A stretch of 44,884 nt of DNA, taken from Candidatus Cloacimonetes bacterium HGW-Cloacimonetes-1 (lineage in GTDB: Bacteria > Cloacimonadota > Cloacimonadia > Cloacimonadales > Cloacimonadaceae). Made by a program: the position numbers and the translations under genes. Each line of letters starts with the position of its first letter. Positions within the stretch are counted from its first letter, which is position 1. Positions 16,543 through 23,591 of the stretch are shown in pieces. The stretch spans positions 1 to 44,884 of the forward strand of contig PHBQ01000013.1 in NCBI GenBank assembly GCA_002841975.1. Reading direction: 5' to 3'. The notes below the pieces were generated by a model. It ran no database searches. It was not told the DNA's origin and worked only from the letters and a program-made list of their open reading frames with translations.

Positions 16543-16701
16543 ATGAAATGGTTTACCAGACTTTTGGATAATAAGCCGCTAGTAGCGTTTTTCTTGAAAT
16601 ACACCACGCTGTTTTTCATCCTATTCATGACGGTCGGATTATCGGCACTACTCAAGATCATCAATACTGAGAGCAATCCGTTCTTTTATGCGAATTTCTA
16701 A
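16543..16701 (+). CDS. DltX-like membrane microprotein with C-terminal acyl-shuttle motif
   Basis: This small gene encodes 52 residues, with a GGAG site five bases before the ATG. It has a short basic N-terminus (MKWFTRLLDNKP), one transmembrane helix (about residues 13-36) and a C-terminus ending exactly in FFYANF. FxYxxF at the extreme C-terminus is the signature of DltX, the microprotein of teichoic acid D-alanylation, whose tyrosine accepts the acyl group from the MBOAT protein outside the membrane and passes it to the serine of a second transferase. The DNKPLVAFFLKY start also resembles DltX (N-K-P before the helix). It is the first gene of a unit with kbl, ACP, MBOAT and SGNH genes, which fits that role well. 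The call rests on the motif, the topology and the neighbours. Confidence 0.8.
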   Translation: MKWFTRLLDNKPLVAFFLKYTTLFFILFMTVGLSALLKIINTESNPFFYANF

Positions 16702-16750
16702 ACTACTACAGTCACTATTCCGGTAAATATCAGTTTTATAAGGAGAGCTT

Positions 16751-17998
16751 ATGTCTTACAATCAGAATCTCAAAGATAAGTATTGCGATATTTTGAACAA
16801 TCTCAAGTCGAGCGGACTTTTTAAACAAGAACGCCTGATTACTGGCCCCCAAGACGCCGTCATCAATGTAGAATTCCCAATTGGTACTCCCGAAATGCAA
16901 GTGATCAATATGTGTGCCAACAACTATCTGGGTCTCTCCAGCCATCCCGACATCATCCAGGCTGCACATCGCGGATTGGATGAATGGGGCTATGGTATGT
17001 CTTCCGTGCGTTTTATCTGTGGAACTCAAAGTCTGCACAAAGAATTGGAGAAAGTAGTCACAGAATTCCTGGGCACAGAGGATACCATCCTCTTTAGCTC
17101 GTGTTTTGACGCCAATGGTGCAATTTTTGAGGCAATCCTGGACGAGCATGATATCATGATATCAGATCGCTTGGTACATGCTTCCATAGTGGATGGAATG
17201 CGCCTCGCCAAAGCTCAGCACGACACTTACAAACATAGCGACATGGCTCACTTACGCAAAAAACTGGAGCAACATAAAGACTACCCCCGCAAATTGATCA
17301 TCACCGATGGTGTATTTTCGATGGATGGCGATGTGGCAAAACTGGATGAGATAGTAGCCTTGGCAGAGGAATTTGACGCCATGGTATTTGTGGACGATTC
17401 GCATGCCTCCGGATTCATGGGCAAAACCGGAAGAGGAACTCATGAGCTATGCAATGTCATGGGCAAAATCGATATCATCAGCACAACTTTTGGCAAAGCC
17501 TTGGGGGGAGCTTCCGGTGGCTGTATCTCCGGAAGGGCAGAATTGGTTGAGATGCTACGTCAAAAGGGAAGACCATACCTATTTTCCAATACCCTTGCCT
17601 CTGTGATTACGGCTGCAACTCTGGAAGTATTCAGGATCCTGAACAAGAGCACTGAAAGGCGTGATAAACTGGAACAAAACACGATTTACTGGAGAAAGGG
17701 ACTTTCTGAATTGGGCTTTGTCCTGAAAGAAGGTGATTCCCCCATAGTTCCCGTGATGCTCTTTAATGCCAAATTGGCTCAGGAGATATCCTATGACCTC
17801 TACCAGGAAGGCGTCTATGCTATCGGCTTTTTCTTCCCTGTGGTAGCACAAGGACAAGCCCGCATCCGCACTCAGCTTTCAGCAGCTCATTCCACAGCTC
17901 AATTGGACAAAGCTCTGTTGGCTTTTAAAAAAGTAGGCAAGAAACACGGAATTTTGGGACTCAGCAAAGAACAATTGATCGAGAAATACGGTCTGTAA
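16751..17998 (+). CDS. kbl: 2-amino-3-ketobutyrate CoA ligase (glycine C-acetyltransferase) homologue
   Basis: This 415-residue PLP enzyme is a close full-length match, from memory, to E. coli Kbl. The active-site residues line up with a constant offset of five: His143, Asp215, His218 and the PLP lysine Lys249 in TFGKALGGASGG. SVRFICGTQ, ITDGVFSMDGD and RPYLFSNTLA are also family blocks. Kbl interconverts glycine plus acetyl-CoA and 2-amino-3-oxobutyrate plus CoA. It is normally paired with threonine dehydrogenase (tdh), but no tdh gene is near. Here it sits between the DltX-like microprotein and the acyl carrier protein gene, in the place where a dlt operon has the DltA ligase. AAGGAGA precedes the ATG. 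It may load the carrier protein or make a special acyl donor; alternatively it is an ordinary Kbl that happens to be here. Confidence 0.9.
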   Translation: MSYNQNLKDKYCDILNNLKSSGLFKQERLITGPQDAVINVEFPIGTPEMQVINMCANNYLGLSSHPDIIQAAHRGLDEWGYGMSSVRFICGTQSLHKELEKVVTEFLGTEDTILFSSCFDANGAIFEAILDEHDIMISDRLVHASIVDGMRLAKAQHDTYKHSDMAHLRKKLEQHKDYPRKLIITDGVFSMDGDVAKLDEIVALAEEFDAMVFVDDSHASGFMGKTGRGTHELCNVMGKIDIISTTFGKALGGASGGCISGRAELVEMLRQKGRPYLFSNTLASVITAATLEVFRILNKSTERRDKLEQNTIYWRKGLSELGFVLKEGDSPIVPVMLFNAKLAQEISYDLYQEGVYAIGFFFPVVAQGQARIRTQLSAAHSTAQLDKALLAFKKVGKKHGILGLSKEQLIEKYGL

Positions 17999-18039
17999 AC
18001 TATCAATAACAATGAAATCTAAATATTAGGAGCATATAA

Positions 18040-18270
18040 ATGGAACAGAAATTAATAGACTTTATCACAGAAGAATTCCTCTCGGACGATGACGACCCTA
18101 TCACCACCCAAACCAAACTGATCTCCAGCGGACTGATTGACAGCTTTTCCCTGGTCTCCTTGCAGACTTTTATCGCCAAAGAGTTTGGGAAAAAAATCCC
18201 TGCTCCCAAAATTACCGCTCAGAGCTTTGATACAGTAGCACAAATGATGGAGATTATCGATCAGTTCTAA
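18040..18270 (+). CDS. acyl carrier protein (DltC-like)
   Basis: This is a 76-residue helical carrier protein. GLIDSFSLV contains the phosphopantetheine attachment serine, Ser35, in the D-S motif. Charged helix 1 (KLIDFITEEFL) and the short C-terminal helix (VAQMMEIIDQF) fit the PP-binding fold. It is DltC-sized and not close to the fatty-acid AcpP, whose site usually reads DSLD. AGGAG lies before the ATG. It sits 42 bp after kbl and 38 bp before the MBOAT gene, so it most likely carries the acyl or aminoacyl group that the MBOAT protein exports. What is loaded onto it is unknown; no adenylating ligase is encoded nearby. Confidence 0.88.
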   Translation: MEQKLIDFITEEFLSDDDDPITTQTKLISSGLIDSFSLVSLQTFIAKEFGKKIPAPKITAQSFDTVAQMMEIIDQF

Positions 18271-18307
18271 AGACAAATTGTCTGTGTTTGGCTTATAAAG
18301 GAGCAGT

Positions 18308-19459
18308 ATGTTCACAAATGTTCTCTATTTCCCATTCCTGATGGTCTCTGCACTGATCTATTGGTTATTGCCAAAACGTGGACTCAGGACAGGGTTTTTA
18401 AGCCTGTGCAGTCTTGCCTTTATCTGGCACTTTGATCCCAAGGCTCTCTATGTAGTGCTCGCTCTCACGCTGTTTACTTATGGCATGGCCCTGTTAATGG
18501 TGAGATCTCAGAGACAGCAGTTGTATCACAGCATCGGCTTGTTGGGATTGCTGCTGGTTCTCATTGCATTCAAATATCTGGGATTCTTGACGGAGACAGT
18601 TAACGGCTTGACTAGCTTCGTGTCCAGTCTCCCGCAGTTTGAGATCGAAAAGTTATTCCTACCACTGGGTTTATCGTACATTATCTTCAAATATATCAGC
18701 TACTTAACAGATATCATGTGGGGTATCGTGAAACCCGGAAGGTTTATCGACTTCCTCTGCTATGGTTCTCTTTTTACAACCTTTGTAGCCGGACCGATCG
18801 AGCGTTTTGAAAGACTGAAGCCACAGCTAGAGTCACCCCGAGACCGCTTTCAAGTCAATCATTTGGAAGTGGCATTCTTTCGTATTGTAATAGGTCTATT
18901 CAAAAAGCTCGTGATTGCGGACTGGATGGGCTACTTCATCAATCCCATTTGGCAGCACCCCAGCGAGTATTCAGCCATCATCCGGGTCGCAGCACTGTTT
19001 GGTTATTCCATGCAGATATACTTTGATTTTTCAGGTTATAGTGATATAGCTATCGGCTCTTCCAGACTCTTTGGATTGACTATTATGGAAAATTTCAATA
19101 ATCCATATTTCGCTCCAAACATTAGTCAATTCTGGAGAAGGTGGCATATCTCATTATCCGATTGGATTCGTGATTATTTATTCTTTCCTTTGTCACAAGG
19201 ACGCTCCAGCAAATTGTGGCTCACATTATTCGTGCCTGTCATTGCTATGGGTTTATGCGGATTGTGGCACGGCGCAGCATGGCATTATATGATCTGGGGA
19301 GTATGGCATGGGATCGGAATTGCTATCTATCAATATTGGAACCAGTATAAACGCGCTCACAAAAAGAGAATGGGCTGGACAAAGGCAAAATGGGCTAACA
19401 ATCTGGGGATATTGATGACATTTGTCTATGTGACCATTGGATGGTGGTGGTTCAGATGA
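18308..19459 (+). CDS. membrane-bound O-acyltransferase (MBOAT, DltB/AlgI-type)
   Basis: This 383-residue membrane protein has about ten hydrophobic segments. FWRRWHISLSDWIRDY (around residues 275-290) and GLWHGAAWHYMIWGVWHG (318-335) are the two MBOAT signatures; His321 is the likely catalytic histidine. The protein stops right after its last membrane helix (GWWWFR), so it has the length of DltB and lacks the extra C-terminal part of AlgI/PatA, where a shuttle motif can be fused. That agrees with a separate microprotein carrying the motif. AAAGGAG precedes the ATG and the stop overlaps the SGNH gene as ATGA. Base composition shifts to higher A+T in the last third, as in the next gene. Confidence 0.93.
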   Translation: MFTNVLYFPFLMVSALIYWLLPKRGLRTGFLSLCSLAFIWHFDPKALYVVLALTLFTYGMALLMVRSQRQQLYHSIGLLGLLLVLIAFKYLGFLTETVNGLTSFVSSLPQFEIEKLFLPLGLSYIIFKYISYLTDIMWGIVKPGRFIDFLCYGSLFTTFVAGPIERFERLKPQLESPRDRFQVNHLEVAFFRIVIGLFKKLVIADWMGYFINPIWQHPSEYSAIIRVAALFGYSMQIYFDFSGYSDIAIGSSRLFGLTIMENFNNPYFAPNISQFWRRWHISLSDWIRDYLFFPLSQGRSSKLWLTLFVPVIAMGLCGLWHGAAWHYMIWGVWHGIGIAIYQYWNQYKRAHKKRMGWTKAKWANNLGILMTFVYVTIGWWWFR

Positions 19460-20451
19460 AGAAAATACTACTATTGAGTCTGTCAATCTTCCTTGCTCTT
19501 GTAGCTACTGAACTGACTGTTAGATATGTTATTGGCTATCCTAGCTATACTCCTGGTAACAGGCAATATATCTCCTCAGATCATTTAAAAGACTATCGGA
19601 CTATTACTTGGAAGGCTCCTTATAGTAAATTCTGGAGTGTTGAGGGAGGGAATCAAGTCTTTCGTTACAATAATATCGGACTTCCCGGAAGTGATATTGA
19701 CACCAACTTCGATAAAAGTATATTCTTACTAGGTGACTCTTTTATTGAAGCTCTGCAAGTTCCGAACACTAATACTGCAAGTGCTGTTTTTCAAGATAAC
19801 CTTATAGCAAACAACCGCTCTTTTAATGTACTGAATCTTGGATCATCTGCTCATGATCCATTCGTACTTTGGCATCGTTCCATGTTTTTTGCTCAACATT
19901 TTCGTCCTTCTACAGTTATTCTGGTATCTGAAAGCTACTCCACAATGATGCTATATTTAAAGAGACACACCCTACCACTAAGATTTTACACTCATGACAG
20001 TTTTGGCTCAATAATTCCTCCTAATATGAGAAAAATTTACATCGACCGGGTAAGATCACTCTCAGCATTTTTAACTCTATGTACAGTGTTCAAAGACAAA
20101 AGGGATGATACTCTCAAACAAGTTGACGATTCAATTGCCAAGATTCCGAGTAACCCGGATAGTATTAGTTTATTGTTCGAGTGCTTAGAGCAATTTGATG
20201 AAACTTATGGTGATAAATTTGTATTTGTATCACTTATGAATGACAATCCTCACGAGAAAGAGCTTGCAGAATTCTGCACAAATCAAGGCATCAAGTATTT
20301 TCAGAATAACCAGATTATGAAACCATACAATCAAATACATGGTGAAGGTCATTTAAATGAAATAGGAAATCGCCAGCTAGGAGTTTACTTATCAAAGACA
20401 TACATGACATTGTATCAAACAGATAACAAATTGAGATCTCTTGGCGAATAA
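19456..20451 (+). CDS. membrane-anchored SGNH-type acyltransferase (DltD/AlgJ-like role)
   Basis: About 331 residues with an N-terminal signal anchor (KKILLLSLSIFLALVATEL). FLLGDSFIEAL is the SGNH block I, with nucleophile Ser95; NLGSSAHDP may be block II, and HGEGHLNEIGN (His299) is block V. The usual Asp three residues before that His is a Gly here. Such proteins beside MBOAT genes accept the acyl group from the shuttle tyrosine on their serine and pass it to a glycan in the periplasm. The start is the ATG forming an ATGA overlap with the MBOAT stop. The gene is clearly richer in A+T than kbl or the downstream operon. A fragment related to its C-terminus lies 100 bp downstream. Confidence 0.82.
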   Translation: MKKILLLSLSIFLALVATELTVRYVIGYPSYTPGNRQYISSDHLKDYRTITWKAPYSKFWSVEGGNQVFRYNNIGLPGSDIDTNFDKSIFLLGDSFIEALQVPNTNTASAVFQDNLIANNRSFNVLNLGSSAHDPFVLWHRSMFFAQHFRPSTVILVSESYSTMMLYLKRHTLPLRFYTHDSFGSIIPPNMRKIYIDRVRSLSAFLTLCTVFKDKRDDTLKQVDDSIAKIPSNPDSISLLFECLEQFDETYGDKFVFVSLMNDNPHEKELAEFCTNQGIKYFQNNQIMKPYNQIHGEGHLNEIGNRQLGVYLSKTYMTLYQTDNKLRSLGE

Positions 20452-20548
20452 TTGGATAACATTCAATTTTCACAAAGTATAACCCAATCTTGATCTGATT
20501 AACACAGTACCAGACAGGTATCTGTCTCAAGACATGATGATTTGATTT

Positions 20549-20677
20549 AATTCGCTCAGCTGTGTCCCCTTAATCAAGCTGGAGCACGTGTTCCACGGAG
20601 CCGGCCACCTCAATACCCCCGGCAATCAGGCACTGGGTATTGAACTGTATAAATGCTTCCAAACTCACATCAATTGA
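20549..20677 (+). pseudogene. 3' remnant of a second SGNH acyltransferase gene
   Basis: An open frame to a TGA at 20675 reads LEHVFHGAGHLNTPGN followed by QALGIELYKCF. It aligns with the C-terminus of the intact SGNH protein just upstream (IHGEGHLNEIGN, then RQLGVYL), sharing HGxGHLN, the GN pair and the LG pair. It has no start, no upstream SGNH blocks and a higher G+C content. The simplest reading is the leftover tail of the original gene after replacement by the present A+T-rich allele. The left limit is approximate. Confidence 0.7.
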
Positions 20678-20726
20678 TGCAATAATACCACCGGCTGCAG
20701 ACACAACTATAAAATTCCGATTTTCC

Positions 20727-20755
20727 TTGACACCGCATCCCTTTCGTGATCTAAG
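20727..20755 (+). promoter_or_regulatory. candidate promoter of the second glycan operon
   Basis: TTGACA (20727-20732) is followed after 17 bp by TCTAAG (20750-20755), which matches the -10 consensus at four of six positions. Transcription would begin near 20762, leaving a leader of about 25 bases that contains the AAAGGA site before the deacetylase ATG at 20788. Confidence 0.5.
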
Positions 20756-20787
20756 GGTATGCACAAGAATTGGCAAAAGGAATAGCA

Positions 20788-22455
20788 ATGATCTCCGTAT
20801 TTATTGATTATAAATTAGAACGTTATAAACGGGAAATCAAATACACCTTTGATTTCATTTTCCACACTTTGGGTTACAGCCATCGCTATGTGTCGTCCCC
20901 TGAAAAGCTGAAGGACAATGACATCCTCTTTATCTACGGCTTGGCAGAGCCGGAACTCGAAGAGCTGATCCCCATTGCCAAGCAGTACATCACCCTGTTT
21001 GTACAGGCCAACACCAATCTTTATGACCATCGTGCTATGACGCCGGACAAACTGCGCCGTCAACTGCGCGAAATCAAGCTGCTCAGCGCTACTCCAGTCA
21101 TCTCGGAACGCAAGTTTGACGTCCCTGCGGAAAACTATTCCGAAGCGGATATCAATGCCGGCAAGATCAATTTTGACCTCGTGGGAAACCTATTTTTTCA
21201 CCTGGCAGATTTGGAACCCTTGATCGACAATCATCGTGATCTCCACGGCTTTTTCCCCGAAGATGCCAGCGCCTTTTATACCTGGAAAGATACTCCCTTC
21301 ATCGACAATCTGTTGTGGCTGGTGGACAGCATGATCAAGGAACACACCCGCTCCAAAAAGCAGTACATTGTCCAAAAACACTATTGGCCGGAAGGACAGC
21401 AAGCCGCAGTTACGCTCACTCATACCGTGGACGACCTCCAAAAGTGGGACTTTAACAGCCTCATCCTTTCCGTGATCGACGATATGGTGATGTTTGCGAC
21501 GCTCAAATGGCAACAGCTCTACCGCAATATCTGGAGCAAAACCAAATACCTCTTTACCAACTACGAAATGTATTGGAATTTTGACGAATATCGCAATATA
21601 GAACGCGAATACAATTGCAAATCCACCTATTTTATCGCTGCGGAACAATCCCCGGATCTGGACTATTCTCTGGATGATCCGGATCTGCAGGAAGAGATTG
21701 CCAGTATCCTGCGCGAGGGACACGAAATCGGGCTTTTGACCACCGACGACAAGCTGAATCGGGACGACTTTGTCACGCGTAAACAGATCATGCTGCATCA
21801 GATTCACAAAGAGCAAATCGGCATCCGTCAATATGGATACCACGTGAACGAAGCCCTGCGAGATTTGCACCTGAAACTCGCTCCTGCTTACGACAACAGC
21901 AGTGCCTTTCAGGATTGTCAAGGATTCAAAGGTGGCTTTTCTGTGCCGTACTACCCTTGGATAACTGCCATTAAGGCAAATTTTGTAGCCTTGCCGACGC
22001 AGTTCCGGGATCGTTTTTTACGCGTCAACAAACACAGCTTTCTCCAGCTCGACGATGCCAAGCATCAGTTCAAGAAAATCTTCCAAAACACCCTGCGCAC
22101 CCGCGGCGTGTTCTGCTGTGATTTCTCGCTCGCCGGCTATTCCGAGATTCCCTTTTGCAACAAATTGTACGAGTATATCCTGGCTTTGATCCAGACCAAT
22201 AAAGTGTGGCAAACCAACGGTTCCGAGATCGCCGCATGGTGGGATAAACGCAGTCGTATCACCATCGAAGAGAGTGAGTACGAGATCAGCGTCTATTTCC
22301 CTGATGCCGTGGACAATTTTGTCCTGCAGATTTTTAACGATTTTAAAATAGCCGAGATCGTGGGCAATTCCGGGAAAATCGATGGCAACAGCATCGCGTT
22401 TTCCAATGTGAAAGCCGATACCTATGCCATGATCCGGCTCCAGCAAAATACTTGA
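20788..22455 (+). CDS. polysaccharide deacetylase-like protein (DUF7033/NodB type), degenerate metal site
   Basis: About 555 residues. The N-terminal region (MISVFIDYKLERYKREIKYT, then FDFIFHTLGY) looks like the DUF7033 domain found before NodB-like domains in Bacteroidetes-type surface clusters. The middle has the deacetylase order: AVTLTHTVDDLQKW, STYFIAAEQSPDLDYSLDD and REGHEIGLL. In active relatives these read THDVD and GHEIGLH; here the first motif is shifted and the histidine is replaced by Leu, so metal binding may be lost. A C-terminal beta domain of about 70 residues follows. I use the ATG at 20788 with AAAGGA; an in-frame TTG at 20770 lies too close to the promoter. It is the first gene of a four-gene plus-strand operon. 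Confidence 0.75.
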   Translation: MISVFIDYKLERYKREIKYTFDFIFHTLGYSHRYVSSPEKLKDNDILFIYGLAEPELEELIPIAKQYITLFVQANTNLYDHRAMTPDKLRRQLREIKLLSATPVISERKFDVPAENYSEADINAGKINFDLVGNLFFHLADLEPLIDNHRDLHGFFPEDASAFYTWKDTPFIDNLLWLVDSMIKEHTRSKKQYIVQKHYWPEGQQAAVTLTHTVDDLQKWDFNSLILSVIDDMVMFATLKWQQLYRNIWSKTKYLFTNYEMYWNFDEYRNIEREYNCKSTYFIAAEQSPDLDYSLDDPDLQEEIASILREGHEIGLLTTDDKLNRDDFVTRKQIMLHQIHKEQIGIRQYGYHVNEALRDLHLKLAPAYDNSSAFQDCQGFKGGFSVPYYPWITAIKANFVALPTQFRDRFLRVNKHSFLQLDDAKHQFKKIFQNTLRTRGVFCCDFSLAGYSEIPFCNKLYEYILALIQTNKVWQTNGSEIAAWWDKRSRITIEESEYEISVYFPDAVDNFVLQIFNDFKIAEIVGNSGKIDGNSIAFSNVKADTYAMIRLQQNT

Positions 22456-23591
22456 TGCCCAAAAAACTGCTGCATATCCAGCTACTCCCCTTGCTCTCCG
22501 GAGTGCAGAACTTCTCGTTACATTTACTGTCTGCTTTACCTGCCTCGGAGTATGAAATCTATGTGGCATCCCAGCCCGGTGGCGAGCTGGTGTCTGCCGT
22601 CAAAAACGCCGGTTATCACTATGTTCCCATGCGTTTTATGAAACGCAATATCAATCCTTGGGATGTCATTGCATTCCTCGATTTGATCCGTATTATCAAG
22701 ACCCATCACATCGACATTGTGCACACAAATTCTTCCAAACCCGGTCTGTTTGGCAGATTGGCAGCCTGGATCTGCAACGTTCCTCTGATCGTTCATACGG
22801 CGCACGGAACTGCATTTCATTATGGACAATCTCCTATTGTGTACCGCTGTTACGAGCTCTCCGAACTCTTTGGAAATCGCTTTTGTCACAAGACGGTGTT
22901 TGTCAACAATTCGGGGCGGGAGTATTGCATCGAGCATGGTTTGATAGCAGAACAGAAAGCCGTGACAATCTACAATGCCATCAACCCAGTACTGCAACAG
23001 AGCTTGGAAACTATAGCCGTTCAACGCAGCTTTTTTGCCGATGGAATGATCACAATCGGCTCCCTTTTACGTTTTTCTGATCCCAAGAATATCATCACGA
23101 TCGTCAATGTTGCCTGCCATGTCTGCCGCCTCAAACCCAACCTCCGCTTCATCCTGGTGGGTGATGGCGAGCACTTGGAATTGTGTCGGACGATTGTCCA
23201 CAGCTTTGGTCTCAATCAGCGGATCATCCTGCCGGGGTGGGATTCAAACCCGGAGCCTTGGCTCGCCAAATTTGACCTTTTTATCCTCTATTCGCTCTGG
23301 GAAGCTTTGCCTATGAGCATCATCGAAGCTATGTTTGCCGGCTTACCGGTGATAGGATCCGATGTCCCCGGGATCTGTGAACTGGTGGATGATTCCACCG
23401 GATATATCGTTCCCAAAGCCGATCCAGCTCTGCTCACTGAGACTTTGATCTATATTGCAGATCATGCAGACGAAATCCCCGCTAAATCTCTCCGCGCCCG
23501 TGCAGCGATAGCCGCAAAGTGTTCATTTCCGGAGATGATCCGGGCTTATACTGATATTTATGCAAATGTCGAAGAGGTTCTACTGTCATGA
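22455..23591 (+). CDS. glycosyltransferase, GT4 family
   Basis: This 378-residue GT-B enzyme opens with KKLLHIQLLPLLSGVQNFSL, where the SGVQ segment is the donor-side loop. IGSLLRFSDPKN, LRFILVGDGEHLELC and SLWEALPMSIIEAMFAGLPV are standard GT4 blocks, with the E-x7-E pair intact. The ATG overlaps the previous stop (TGATG) and its own stop overlaps the next gene as ATGA. Next to a WecA-type enzyme, it probably adds the second sugar to an undecaprenyl-diphosphate-linked glycan. Confidence 0.92.
   Translation: MPKKLLHIQLLPLLSGVQNFSLHLLSALPASEYEIYVASQPGGELVSAVKNAGYHYVPMRFMKRNINPWDVIAFLDLIRIIKTHHIDIVHTNSSKPGLFGRLAAWICNVPLIVHTAHGTAFHYGQSPIVYRCYELSELFGNRFCHKTVFVNNSGREYCIEHGLIAEQKAVTIYNAINPVLQQSLETIAVQRSFFADGMITIGSLLRFSDPKNIITIVNVACHVCRLKPNLRFILVGDGEHLELCRTIVHSFGLNQRIILPGWDSNPEPWLAKFDLFILYSLWEALPMSIIEAMFAGLPVIGSDVPGICELVDDSTGYIVPKADPALLTETLIYIADHADEIPAKSLRARAAIAAKCSFPEMIRAYTDIYANVEEVLLS

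Noticed and set aside
16395-16676. Open frame of 93 codons on the minus strand across the palindrome
   Set aside because: It runs antisense through the palindrome and the DltX-like microprotein gene, has no convincing ribosome-binding site, and part of its sequence is dictated by the repeat.
20570-20788. Open frame of 72 codons on the minus strand
   Set aside because: It lies antisense to the SGNH remnant and the promoter of the second glycan operon. The plus-strand reading matches the SGNH C-terminus, which explains the codon-like pattern.
21190-21921. Open frame of 243 codons antisense to the deacetylase-like gene
   Set aside because: It is a mirror frame of a well-supported plus-strand gene, without family motifs or a start signal.
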